Positions 10,263 to 22,359 of a DNA stretch of 64,000 nt are shown here, piece after piece. The notes below the pieces were generated by a model, which saw only the letters and a list, made by a program, of their open reading frames with translations, had not been told where the DNA came from and searched no databases. The stretch comes from Flaveria trinervia (taxonomy: Eukaryota > Streptophyta > Magnoliopsida > Asterales > Asteraceae), in NCBI GenBank assembly GCA_025506515.1, contig JACCIX010001226.1:62001-126000 (forward strand), read 5' to 3'. A program made the translations under genes and the position numbers. Within the stretch, counting starts at the first letter, position 1, and each line of letters starts with the position of its first letter.

Positions 10263-11214
10263 CTTTTGAACACTTGGCCAGATTCTAAAACTTTGACATA
10301 TGAGCCCTAAACCATCAAATTTCAGTTCCCAAACACCATCTATCATGTTCTAAGCTTAAATTTACATTCTAAGCCTTAGAAACACAATCATAACATCAAC
10401 AAGCATGAACATAGCCCAACATCACATCATAACAGCAACATACACATAGTAAATCATACGGGTACAAAACCAAGTTTTATAAAGAAACATACATTCATGC
10501 ATTTCCAGCCCCAAAATCAGTTAAAAACCAGTAAAAGAGGGGTCCTAGAACTCACCTTTGCATCTCTTGAGTATGGCTTCTTCCAAACTCGTTTGCAATT
10601 GAGTTCAACCACCTAGAAACCCACTAAAATCACACATAACCGAACATACAAATACACATAAGCATACACCCAAGGCAAGGCCAGTTAAGAACACTTAAAA
10701 CCATGAATTCTTACCTTGAATTCGAATCTTTCTTCTTGTTTCTCTTTAGGCCCCAGAGCTTTCTGCTGCTCTTGCTACTTTCTCTCTCTACAAACCGAAG
10801 ATTATGAGTGAAGAGAGGATGATGGGTGGCCATCACCTTTATTCACCAACTTTTCAAAGATTTTGTCTTTTTTTCCACTTTTAATCCCTAGACTTGGGTT
10901 TTATTTATTTTCCTTCTTTTTCCTTCACTTTATTCTTCTTTCTTTGACTTTTAGAAAAATAACCGGGTGTTACACCATTGCTACACCCTTGAATAATCAC
11001 ATGGTGGTGGTCATTAAGATGAAGATGAAGATGGTAGAAGAGATGCAGTGTTGGGATGAGGTGGGATGGGTGGGGTTTAGAAGGGGCAAGTTGGGTTTTA
11101 TTTGAATTATTTTTAAATTTAGAGGTATATTGGTAATTTTACATTGACTTAAAAGAGAAACTTAACTTGGTTAGTATCGGGTACTACCGATATGCATACA
11201 ATGCAAAGTACAGG

Positions 11215-13780
11215 CTAGGGCGGTTCAAAAGCTCACGGCTCGTGGCTCGCTCGGAAAAAGCTCAGAAAAAGCTCACTCGAATAAGCTTGGTTTATAAACG
11301 AGTCGAGCCGAGCCAGCTCGAATTGTAAACGAGCCGAGTCCAAGCCAAGGGTGGCTCGCTCATTAGCTCGACTAAATTAAATATAACTTTTAATATGTTA
11401 TATATATATATATACTATTTATATAATGTTAGTTGTTTTGGGCTTATAGCCCAATTTATAGCCCAAAAACAAATCTGCATCCTTTCACTGAAACTCTAGT
11501 ACTTAACCTAATTAGTTTTACCAAATCCAAATAATTTTCATTCATACTTTTTTGTTCAGAGCATCATCAAGAATTTTGACCTTTATCACTTCAATCTTCA
11601 TCTGTCAAACCAAAGCTTGCATCTAAGTTCATATGTTCTTTGAAACTTCATCTTCTTTAGTAACTCACTAGCTCATTAGCGGTTCTTCTTCGGTATGTCT
11701 TTAGCTTCTGAGTAGCCCAACTTCTTCAAAAAGGTACTATCTTGTGACTTCGCTTTTCAAAATCGAATATTTGGGTTCAATACATAATTTGGTTTTGGTA
11801 TTTGTAAATTTCCTTAGTCCTTAATTGTTTATTTCTTCAAAAACAACTACCAGCAAGTTCTTCAGCCAGTTGCTCATCAAGAGACCTAATTTGTGACACA
11901 ACCAGTAAGTTATTGAACTTTCATATTTTCTATACTTGTTTATGATATTTCTTGTCAAGTATATGGTTGCCTACTTTTAAGTATTTAAACTATGCAACCT
12001 ACTGTTTTAATTGTTTTCTTTTATTATATTGAAGAATGTCTTCCTTTAAAGAATCAATTTGTGGAGTTGAGACGAATCCAAGTAATGATCACGTTGAACT
12101 AAGTGAAGAGGAAAGTGTTGAGCTAGTTGATGAACTAAAAGACATTGTTGATGTACCTAGTTTAGATGATGCAGATCTAGAAGCTCCAAAAAGAAAGAAT
12201 ATATCTGAAGTTTGGGAACATTTTGTAGGTATTGAAGTAATATGTAAAGGAGAAAAGATGACAAAACAACAATGTATTCATTGTAAGAAGAAATATGTAT
12301 ATGTTGTTGGAGGCCCGACGTCAACTCTTAAGCGAAACTTACCCAAATGTCCATATCTCAAGAAGTCAACAGGTACAAAAAGGGTTTTAATTTTGGATCA
12401 TGTAGTAGTGATAATGCATCTGGTTTTAACATGAACGGGGGTTATGAGCAAACTAAGTGCAGGGAAATAATTGCAAAAATGATTATAGCCCATGACCTTT
12501 CTCTTTTGTAGAGTACCATTGGTTCAACAAATTAATGAAGTATTGCAATCCCTTGTATAAAAAAGTAAGCAGGTCAACATTACACGTGATTGCATTAAAG
12601 TGGTTGATGTAAAAAAGGGAGAAGATGAGAATTTTTTTGAAAATGTTGATATGATATCACTTACAAGTGATTATTAGACATCAAATCAAACTATTGTATA
12701 TATGTGTTTAATAGCTCACTTTGTTGATTCGGATTGGAAAATGAAAAAAAGAATAATTGGTTTTAATGAGCTTGCACCACCCCATAGTGGCGAGGTTGTA
12801 GCAGACGGAATTTTAGAGTGTCTTATTAAATGAGGCATTCAAGACAAAATAGGAACAATTACACTAGATAATGCATCCAATAATAATAGGGAAACTTCCA
12901 TTTTGAGAAATAATTTCCAAGGGAAGGGAAAATTACATTTTGATGGTTTGTTCTTTCATGTTTGATGTTGCGTTCACATATTGAATTTGGTGGTGCAAGA
13001 TGGTTTAGGAACTATTGAATCATGTTTGTGGAAAATTAGAGATGGTGTTAAGTACTTGAGAAAGTCCCAGGTCGTCTGTTGAAGTTTGGTGAAATTGCAA
13101 TAACTCTTGGTATCTTTACTCATAGGTCTTTATGTATTGATGTGAAAACTAGGTGGAACACAACACACCGCATGCTTCAATTAGTTATTCACTACAAATG
13201 AGCGTTTCAAGGTTATGCGTTGAGAAGTTCCAACTTTGAATGGCCCCCAACAGACGTCGAGTGGACTCGAGCGGAAAACGTGTGTAAACTGCTTGAAGTT
13301 TTTTTTAGATGCCATTAATTTGTTTTCAACCACATCCTATCCAACTTCGAATTTGTTTCTTATTGAAATTTTAGAAGTTAAAAGAGAGATAGCTCATGCT
13401 TATACATCAGATGATAATTTCTTGAAAAACATGAGTGTGCTTATGTATGAGAAGTTTGAGAAGTATCGGGGATGGTGCTCATGTCAATTTCATTTGTTTT
13501 AGATCCATGTTTTACGTTGTTTTCAGTTAGTTGGACTTTTGAGAGGTTATATCCGGCAAATGAGCTTGACAGTCGGGTTGAAGATGTAACTAGAAAGTTG
13601 AAGTCTCTTTTTGAAAAATATTTTAATGCATTATGGCGGCTAGGGCTTCCATGAGTAGCTTTACAACCACAACCTCCCTTGACCATCAAGCTAGACATGA
13701 AGATGACTTTTTTGCTTTTCTAAAAATTATACCTGTTGAAAGTACTCCAAAAAACTGAGTTGGAGGTGTATCCATTGTTT
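11215..13780 (+). mobile_element. hAT-superfamily DNA transposon, 3' end lost
   Basis: The left end starts CTAGGGCGGTTCAAAAGC and is followed to about 11365 by many GGCTCG/CGAGCC subterminal repeats on both strands, as in plant hAT elements. AGTACAGG (11207-11214) could be the 8-bp target copy. A transposase pseudogene follows from 12036. No matching right terminal inverted repeat was seen: coding similarity stops near 13780 inside the C-terminal dimerisation region, where unrelated gag-like sequence begins. The bases 10975-11214 to its left hold nothing recognisable. Confidence 0.8.
12036..13780 (+). pseudogene. hAT transposase with BED zinc finger, decayed
   Basis: The first frame (12036-12434) is an acidic N-terminus and then a BED-type finger: CIHCKKKY followed by TSTLKRNLPKC. 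The expected zinc-binding His of the LKRHL motif is Asn here. Later blocks in shifting frames show the usual order of plant hAT transposases: MIIAHDL (near 12480), VEYHWFNKLMKYCNPLYK (near 12510), LDNASNNN (near 12870, carrying the acidic catalytic residue), CVHILNLVVQDGL (near 12970), a WPPTDVEWTRAENVCKLLE block (13240) and FDPCFTLF/YPANELD (13500-13560). It ends at KTELEVYP near 13770, cut within the hATC dimerisation domain. At least ten stops or frameshifts make it non-functional. Confidence 0.86.
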
Positions 13781-16500
13781 GACAAGACAAACATTCAACT
13801 ATACATCAGTCATATTGAGAAAGAACTGATGCATTTACATTTGTGTGACCTTGCAAACTCAAACAATATATTGTCTAATGATTTGATCAAATACATGTTA
13901 GGGATGGAACAATCTCAAAGAAATGATCAAGCACAAATCAAGACATTGAATCAACTACATCTTAGTTTAGATAAAAAGAAGAATCGGTTGCAAGACAAAA
14001 TGGTTCAACAACAAATGAAACTTGAAGAGTTAAGTATCGAGCTTGCAAAAGACACAAATAACAACACAAAGATTCCTCCATTACGTGAATTCCCAAAGAT
14101 AGAAATATAAATTTATGCTTATTAGCATGCATATATGAAGTACAGAATATTGCAACAATGTAGCATCCATGATAAAGCATGAAAGGGCTTCACATGCAGA
14201 GGAACTAAAAACTTTTGTAAATCAAATCAATTCACTAGAGAAAGAAGTTGATAACTTGCTTAAAGAAAACCACAAGACGAATGCACAAGCAATTGAACTT
14301 TCCGTGAAGTTAACAAACACAAAGACTGAAGTTGAAGCCAACATATCAGAATAAAGTACAACCAAAACAATCAATAACTTGCAACTTACATTGAGCGTCT
14401 AAATCAAGCAATCAATATAGAAAAGGCTACAAAAGGAGAATTGAAGATACATCATAAAGCCTTTGAAGATAAAGTTAATTCTCTTCTAAAGGATGTAACA
14501 AACTCCTTGGAGAAAGATTTAGTCTTCAAGCTCAAGTTAGAAGACTCATTGGGTCTCTAACAAAGACAAAAATAGGCCATGCATCAATAGAAGTTGAACT
14601 TGAGAATTTAAGCTCACTGCTCACAAGTTAGAAGAACTACTTAATGCACAAAGAGACGAGAAGAAGAGTGCTGAAACTACATACCATTTTGTTCCTCCTC
14701 CTTACAATGATAACTACATAGAAATGCTAACTTCAATGACAAGTCCAATCAAATAAGATTCGAATATGTGTGATTATCCTCCAACATACAAACCATCCAT
14801 AATCACTCAAATCACTTCTCCTAAAACAACATCAATGTTGTACCTTAAACCTGAACCACCAGAGAATGAAACATTTCATTCTTGTGATGGTCAAAATGGA
14901 GATCCTATAAGTGATGATAATGATGAAGAAACCAACCAACCAAACAAAGCCATATTGACATGTACTAATCATGTCATTGAAGAAATCAATACAAAATAGA
15001 CACAACCATAGAAATTCAAACTAGCAAAGCCTGACAACAAACAAAAGGCTATGGTTCTCTATAAGAAATTCAAACCAACTAGATTTCTTGAACTAGACTT
15101 ATCAAAGGCCAAACTAAAGGCAAAGATTAAAATGGAGTTGCAGAACAAGAAGAAGCATGAGGTACATAAATCAAAGAACAGGTGAAGATGAAGAAAACTA
15201 GATCTAAAAGAAAGAAGAAAAGTCCAACCAAGTCTTCTACACCTTACCCAAACCAACAATCAACCTGAAACACAAGTCTAAGTGTAAAAACACTAAGAGT
15301 GATATATATATATATATATATGTACTCACAAGAGAAAGCAACAAAAACAATCAAGACAAAAGGCTATGAAGTTCCAATCAAATCCAACTTCATCATCCAA
15401 GCATAAGGGAAGAAGATCCAGACCTACTCCTTACTGCTTATATTATGACATGGACAATCATACCACTTCATAGTGTTCATACAACAACTCTCCAACATCA
15501 TAGAACAGAAGAGGTCAAAGATTTTATCATCCATCAGAGTCATACTCACCAAGATCAGAGCATGAGTACTACAACAAACATCAGAGCTACTCTTCTCCTC
15601 GATCACATTTGCATGGGTATGATTCTAAACATTATGATATTCATGATTATTAGGCATCAAGATATTATCCTAGGCCATACACACAACATAATTATGATGA
15701 ATATAGGAATAATGATTAGTATACTGACTATCATAGAAGATCACATCCATCAAATTATTATAATCGCTTAAATTCTTATGATGAATATGATCACATGCCT
15801 AGAAGAAACAAACATGATCAAGGACAAAGATCCTTTGCGTGTCTCCACAAAACTTTCAAAAGCAAGCTAGATTTTCTAAACCAATCAAAAGATTTTCAAG
15901 AGCCAAACAAACTTCTTTTGTTAAACAAACAAAAGTTGAGTCATTGGTTTAAAACCAAAACAATGTTGGGAAAGAAAACAATTTCATGAGGTGAATCTGA
16001 TGCATCATTAGATAAAGAAAAATCATATACATACGAGCAAGTCACATATAAAGATACTAATGGACAGCTCAGGACAATAATGGCTTGGGTTGAAATATCT
16101 AACTGATTTGCTAGTGTGATAGGGACAGTTATGGAGGCTTCCCAACCCAAGAAAAGTTAGCAGTGGATGATCATTTCCCATGATAGGAATGTTATTCCTT
16201 CTCATGATGTTTATGATGCAACTGAGACAAATGGAGTAGAAATTAACCTTGATTCAATGCAGGAAATCAATCATTCACAGAAACTATGATGGCAATTCAA
16301 GAAACAACCGATGTTTTATCCATTTGCTTCGTCTTGGACCAACTATTGATGATCTCTATAGCATTGATAACACATATGCCATTTATTTATTTTCTCAAAA
16401 CCAAAAATCCTAAGAAATTAGAAAATCAAGAAGTGTCCAAAAGTATTATTTTTGAATCTTCCTACAGTCATATGAGAAATGATAGTTGTTTGTCCATTTG
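13781..16500 (+). pseudogene. Sirevirus-like gag remnant (second half of gag)
   Basis: Several frames contribute. 13781-14354 and 14395-14680 encode charged heptad-like segments, probably coiled coil. Near 14690 comes FVPPPYNDNY, comparable with VPPPYE in element B (near 45555), and an acidic region follows to 14999. After a lysine-rich stretch (15060-15240) a degenerate knuckle appears near 15430-15480: CLYYDMDNHTT, a stop, then CSYNN; one of the expected cysteines is Tyr. An R/Y/S/H-rich tail runs to about 15830, and near 16040 YKDTNGQLRTIMAWV resembles a gag-protease junction. The order coiled coil, VPPPY, knuckle, tail is that of Sirevirus-type Gag. No protease, integrase or LTR of this copy was found; element D interrupts the locus at 16665. 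Confidence 0.55.
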
Positions 16501-16664
16501 ATTGATTTGCAGTGCAAATGAGATGTTGATTTGTTCAATATCAGATACAATAAAGAGATAACAAAGATGAATAACACAAGAACGACCATAGTGTCAATAA
16601 ATATGAACAATAATGATCAATACAATCAACAATAACAAAGCACAAATGTATTTCAATGAATAAC

Positions 16665-17581
16665 TAAAGGGTTTGTTAGAAGATAAAACCAAGTTTAACC
16701 TCTTAAACTTTCAGGAAAACGCAGCAGATATATATATTTTAAAACATGATTATAAAGCTGAAATTTCATGTTTTTATGGTGAAATATATATGAATGAAAC
16801 AAAACCAAAACAATAGGATCATTATATGTGAATAAGCAAGCTATAAACATATGTAAATGTACATAAAATCACAGCTACAATGAGCTATGAAAAACTACCT
16901 TTCAGCAGCTCAAAATCGATCAAGAAGGGGATGTATGATGCTTAAAATTCGGCCAAGGCTCCAAAGAAAGGACCCCTCAAGCTTGTATACCCCAATAATA
17001 TGCAAGCACCTCTTCTTGTTAGGTAGATGAACACCAAGTGACTCCAAATCCTCTCAAAAACTACTGGAAACGAGAACTTTTAGAGAGAGAAGTGAGCTGC
17101 TAATTTTGATTACATGTGTGTCTTGAGATGTTGAGTGTAAGACTAGTTATTGAGGTTCATATGTTTTCAAAAAAGCAAAACCTCCCATTGGAGAGGATGG
17201 GGCGGCCGAAAATTGATCTCTAGACCAAAGTTCCCCCAAAACATTATAAACAAATTTATAAATTAGTCCCTTGTAGTTTATACAATTAACTTTTATTGTA
17301 TAACTTATACACTCTTTTATTACTAATGTTATCTAACTAACTTAAATAACACTAAGTAATGTTCTTGAACAAAAGTATCCTAATAAGTTGTTCCATCTCA
17401 CATGCAACTTATTAGAAAACCCATTTTCTAAATTTGGTGTTATTATTTAATTGCATGATCATATCATCAATTGAATAACTATCGGTGATTGCAAAGCTTG
17501 TTATTAGGTATAACCCGACTTAGATCATGACATACTAACCGCATCAATATTCTATGTGTCTTGGGCATATAGAATCCAACA
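16665..17581 (-). repeat. 3' LTR of D
   Basis: Plus-strand reading TAAAGGGTTTGTTAG...AATCCAACA; the first base pair has mutated from the TGAAGGG seen in the partner LTR. The minus-strand start is TGTTGGATTCTATATGCCC. About 917 bp. Confidence 0.92.
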
Positions 17582-18376
17582 ATCTCCCACTTGCACAAGA
17601 TTCATAGAAAATTGATGCAAGCAGTAAATACCGCCTAACAACGGTTTACTACCCTTAATACGCATGACTTATAGCCATTCATAACATCATCCCATTCAAG
17701 TATCCTACTTGAAATGATTTAGGTGAATTATCATCTATCCTTTTGTTATAGATGTCATGTTAGATCCAAGAACACAGAATGATCATTCCTTGTTGATTTA
17801 ACTTATCCAGGCCTTAGACATCTAACTCTCAACGAATAAGAGGAACAAATCCCATCTTAACTACATACGTTTCTCACAATCACCTTGTGTCACATCTGAA
17901 CATAGTCTCATGCCTGTCCATTATTTCAGAATAGCGGATAACCAGATCAAGGTATGACACTTGGTGAATATCAAAACCCAATATGTATCTCAGGTCTGAG
18001 GATACCAAATTATATTCGCATTTACTCAAATTACTTATGATCAATCAATAAGATTCCATGTAGTAAAGTTTGAGTTGCGGGTTAGTCCAATATTTGTATC
18101 CCACAATATCTATGAACCTTGGTAGCAACCCATTGCTCTATATTCATCCTTATGAATATCAACCAATCCAAGTTCATAATAATCTTACCCTCACACTTGT
18201 TCCCATAAGTCTGAACGACTACGGACATTTAGAGTAAGCAATTTACTCATGGATTAAACATGCTAAATTGGAATATTAATTGAAACATTATAACCAAATA
18301 ATTTTATTCAAATAATAAAGAGTTCCACATATCCAAATACAAAATTTACAGATCAAATCCAATCACTAGAATATCA
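17582..18376 (-). other. D 3' non-coding region with polypurine tract
   Basis: AAGTGGGAGAT (minus) abuts the LTR at 17582-17592 and is the expected plus-strand primer. The remaining 780 bases up to the pol stop codon at about 18377 show no coding potential or repeats. Confidence 0.75.
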
Positions 18377-20404
18377 AAGTCCCATGGCACAAGTATGACC
18401 TTCATGCTTTGCCTTTTCAAGGAGCTTCGTGAGAGGATCCGCAATGTTCTGATCCGTGTGAACTTTACGAATACATATCTTTCCCTTTTCAACTTCATCT
18501 CGTATGTAGTTGAATCTCCGCTCAATGTGCCTAGTCTTTTGATGAGCACGAGGTTCCTTGATTTGAGCAATCGCACCCTCGTTATCATAAAAGATCTCTA
18601 GGGGGTCCTGAATGGAAGGACACCCCTAGATCGGCAATGAATTTCTTCAACCATGCAGCTTCTTGAGCTGCCAATGAGGCGGCGACGTATTCTGATTCTA
18701 TAGTTGATAGAGCCACCACATCCTATTGGAGCTCTTCCAAGAGACCGCTCCTCCATTCAGAATGAAAATATATCCCGACTGTGACCATGAATCATCACGA
18801 TCTGTTTGGAAACTCGCATCCGTGTAACCTTTTACAACGAGTTCCTCATCACCAGATCCATAGATTAGGAACATATCTTTTGTCCTCCTTAGGTACTTAA
18901 GTATGTTCTTAACAGCCATCCAATGACTGTTTCCAGGATTTTGCTGGTATCGGCTTGTCATGCTTAAGGCGCATGACACGTCCGGTCTAGTGCATATCAT
19001 TGCATACATGATGGATCCAATAGCATATGCATATGGGATTGCCTTCATTTTATCTTGCTCATCCTTAGAGCTAGGACATTGAGTCGTACTTAATATCATT
19101 CCTCTTTGAATAGGTACCGTACCTTCTTAGAGTTCTCCATCTTGAACCTTTTCAAGATTTTATCAATGTATGCGCTTTGATTTAAACCAATCAACCGCCT
19201 TGATCTATCCCTATAGATCTTTATTCCCAGAATATAGGCGGCCTCACCAAGATCCTTGATGGAAAAACAACTTCCAAGCCAGGTTTTTACACCTTCCTAG
19301 GTTGGAATGTCATTTCCAAATAGTAGTATGTCATCAACATACAATACTAGGAAAGTGATTATGCTCCCACTAGCTTTCTTATATACACAACCTTCGTTAG
19401 CGTTCTTGATGAATCCGAATTTAATTATTTCTTCATCAAAATGGTGATTCCAACTTCTCGATGCTTGTTTCTATCCATATATTGATTGCTTTAACTTGCA
19501 TACTTTATCAGGATGTTTTGGATCGACAAAACCTTCAGGCTGAACCATATAGACATCTTCCTCAAGATATCCATTTAGGAAAGCGGTTTTGACATCCATT
19601 TGCCAAATCTCATAGTCATAATGAGCAGCTATGGCAAACAATATCCTTATAGACTTTAGCATCGCAACAGGTGAGAAAGTTTCATCATAATCAACCCCTT
19701 GAGTTTGAGTGAAACCCTTTGCTACAAGTCTAGCCTTATAAGTATCCAAGTTTCCATGCATATTGGTTTTCTTCTTGAAAACCCACTTGCTTCCAACTAC
19801 TTTGGAGTTAAGAGGTGGTACAACCAAGTCCCATACTTGATTGTCATGCATGGATTGCATCTCAACGCTCATGGCCTCGAGCCATTTGTCACAATCCGAA
19901 TTGGACACTGCATTATGGTATGTGGTTGGTTCATCTGAATCTACCACATAGCATCTATCCATGAAAAATCCGTATCTTTCAGGTGGATTACTAGTTCTAC
20001 CACTTCTGCGAACGTTTTGTGTGTATTGATCAACCACTTGATCATCTTCAACATCCTCATGTTGAGTGCTAGTTTCAACCAAACGTGCATTGGGTTGTGG
20101 TTCTTGATCCTCCGCAAGATCCACTGTTCTACTGCTAGTTCCTTCCATAAGCAATTTTGCTTCTAAGAACTCACCCTTTCTGGCAACAAACACCTTTTGT
20201 TCCAGTGGATCATAGGAATAATATCCCATAGAATCTCTAGGATATCCAACAAAGATGCACTTGGTGGATCGGACTTCCAATTTGTTTGGGTGGGAGTCTT
20301 AACATAAGTCTCACAACCCCAGACCCTTAAATGTGATAGGGATGGAACTCTTCCATGCCATATTTCAAAGGGTGTCATTTCCACCTTTTTGGTCGGGGCC
20401 ATAT
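18377..20404 (-). pseudogene. D reverse transcriptase and RNase H
   Basis: Minus-strand blocks: an integrase-RT linker with an acidic region (about 20280-20000); the RT start NQVWDLVVPP...WVFKKKTNMHGNLDTYKARLVAKGF and VDYDETFSPVA (19471-19860); then a stop after LKQSIYG. LYVDDILL, with the YVDD active site at 19330-19341, follows in another frame. The RNase H/C-terminal part (18698-19099) has IGSIMYAMICTRPDVSCALSMTSRYQ and KGYTDASFQTDRDD, and the last motifs (VAASLAAQEAAWLKKF, NEGAI, HIERRFNYIRDE, TCAMGL) run to the stop near 18377. Known role: copy genomic RNA to cDNA. At least four frame breaks. Confidence 0.9.
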
Positions 20405-21430
20405 TTAGAATACGGGCGCGGAGAGCAAAGTGAAACCCCAAAATGATAGAGGTAATGTGCTTCTAGCCATCACAGATCGGACCATATCCAATAAGGTTTG
20501 ATTCCTCCTCTGAGACACACCATTATGTTGTGGTGTTCTAGGTGGAGTGAGTTGTGAGACAATCCCACAACTCCTAAGATGATCTTGAAAAACATCACTT
20601 AGGTATTCACCTCCTCTATCGGTGCGGAGAACTTTAATTGACTTGTTAAGTTGATTTTGTACTTCATTTTGAAAGATCTTGAACATTTCAAAACCTTCAT
20701 CTTTATGTCTTAACAAGTACACATATCCGTAGCGACTATAATCGTTGGTAAAGGTAATGAAGTATCTTTCACCATTCCTAGTCATTGGCTTAAAAGGACC
20801 ACATACATCCGAATGTATGATTCCTAACAAATCTTTTGCCCTTTCGTTAGTCCCACTAAAGGGTGCCTTAGTCATTTTACCTTGTAAACAAGATTCACAT
20901 ACATCAAATGAATCACATTCATTTGTTTTTAAAAAACCATTCTTTTGTAGTGTTTGAATTCTTTTCTTGTTTATATGACCAAGACGACAATGCCAAAGAT
21001 AGGTATCACTCAAATCCAACTTGAGTTTCTTGGTGCTAGTTTGGTACAATGAACTATTTAAAGTATTTTCATGAACCAATTCATAAATACCATTATTGGG
21101 AATAGCTTTAAAGTAGAACATATCGTTCAAATAAACATGAATATCTTTTTCAACAAATGATAATACATATCCAAATTGTTTTAATAGGGATACAGAAATA
21201 ATATTCCTAGTCAAACTAGGAGCATACAAAACATTGTTCAAAATTACTTCCAAACCATTTGGAAGTTTCAAGATGTAGTCACCACGGGCTTCAACTTGAA
21301 CTTTAGCCCCACTGTCCATGTAGAGGCTAACAACCCCTTTCTTAAAGTCACTACTTCTTTTGAACCCCTACAACAAATTAAAAATATGAGTTCCACATCT
21401 GGTATCTAATACCCATGTGTTAGAGGATAT
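20405..21430 (-). pseudogene. D protease and integrase, catalytic residues altered
   Basis: The protease motif reads WVLDTRCGTHI (21370-21417), where the DTG glycine is Arg (codon at 21398-21400). After a break, the long open frame 20405-21319 contains the gag-pre-integrase zinc region (LWHCRLGHINKKR through VCESCLQGK) and the core: HSDVCGP, LRTDRGGEY and PQHNGVSQRRNQTLLDMVRS. The third catalytic residue, Glu in GVxER, is Gln (CAG, codon at 20510-20512). Protease and strand transfer would both be lost by these single substitutions even where the frame is open. Confidence 0.9.
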
Positions 21431-22359
21431 CATGTTTAAATCAATATGGATCATGTATATTGTACCTGAGGTTTGCCTAGCATCCCTCTTTGCTTTCAAC
21501 TCTTGGAGATGGACGGGACAATTTCTTGCCCAATGTCCAATCTCCCCACACTTGAAGCATGGGTCATTAGTAGCAACCTTTTGCTTCTTCTCTTGTGGTT
21601 TGGGGGGCACCCTTACCACCCCTTTCCCTTTTCCCCATACGGGTCCCTTACCCTTGGCAACCTTTGCCTTGGGTGTGGGATGAGGCATTTTCTTGTTCCC
21701 ACCTTCGTTGATGGTGAGAACGGGTAAAACCCTTTTACCTATGGCCACCTCGGCCTTTTTGAGCATTGAGTGAAGCTCACCAATGCTTTTGTCCCAAGCA
21801 TTCATGTTGTAGTTCAACACGAATGTCTCGAACTTCTTGGTAAGGCCATTGAGGATCAAATCCGTGGCCAATTCCTTCGAGACAGGACAATTAAGCCTTT
21901 CGAGGCGGTCAATGTGGCTTTTCATCTTAAGTACATAAGATGAAACTGATTGGTTGTCGTCCATACGACATGCATGGAGTGCTCGAACCGTTTCGAAGCG
22001 CTCAACCCTCGCTTGCTGTTGGAACGTTTCCTTCAACTGGGTTATCATGTCATAAGCTCCATGATGCTCATACTCCTTTTGGAGATCCGGAGTCATGCTC
22101 GCCAGCATAAGACAAGACACTTGGACGGAGTCCTCAGTGTACTTAAGCCAATCGTTATAGGCCTCCTCATCATCCTCAGTAGGTTGATCGGGGATAGGGT
22201 CGTCTAAAATATATGATCGTCTCTCTTGCTTGAGAACGATTCTCAAGTTTTGATACCAATCAATGAAATATTATGATTTAGACGTTCCTTTTGGAGAATC
22301 GCTCGCAATGACTGAGCGGACGCGGATGAATTATCATGATTATCATTATTGGTGGCCAT
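21431..22359 (-). pseudogene. D gag
   Basis: The ATG at 22357-22359 opens MATNNDNHDNSSAS. A one- or two-base shift about 30 codons in (near 22265) moves the frame into the main block 21368-22246. This block has a UBN2-type Gag domain (LMLASMTPDLQKEYEHHGAYDMITQLKE, VSSYVLKMKSHIDRLERL), a basic G/K-rich linker and one CCHC knuckle, CFKCGEIGHWARNC, near 21525-21570. Usual length for a Copia Gag with a single knuckle, unlike the two-knuckle Sirevirus Gags elsewhere in the window. Confidence 0.88.

Larger units (their letters stand above)
8283..10974 (-). repeat. Chromovirus LTR (family F), truncated left and split by a solo LTR
   Basis: The sequence matches the large LTRs at 55053-57128 and especially 60943-63240. 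Shared landmarks in order are the GTACATACACATAGATAAT start, the TACTGGGCC and GTGCATCCTTCTGGGGTA blocks, the TCATCCGCATT minisatellite, a GAACTCACCTTTGCA block and the CCGGGTGTTACA end at 10974. The first 380 bases or so of a complete LTR are missing because the family C element abuts at 8282. The right edge is followed by non-polypurine DNA, so 10974 is an outer LTR end; the element body is not present. Orientation is inferred from the intact element on the right. Confidence 0.8.

Noticed and set aside
10863..11105. Small hydrophobic frame of 80 codons
   Set aside because: It spans the end of a chromovirus LTR into unrelated DNA; no family similarity.
15300..15322. Short TA tract as a promoter
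   Set aside because: Simple repeat within a decayed gag; no gene downstream.
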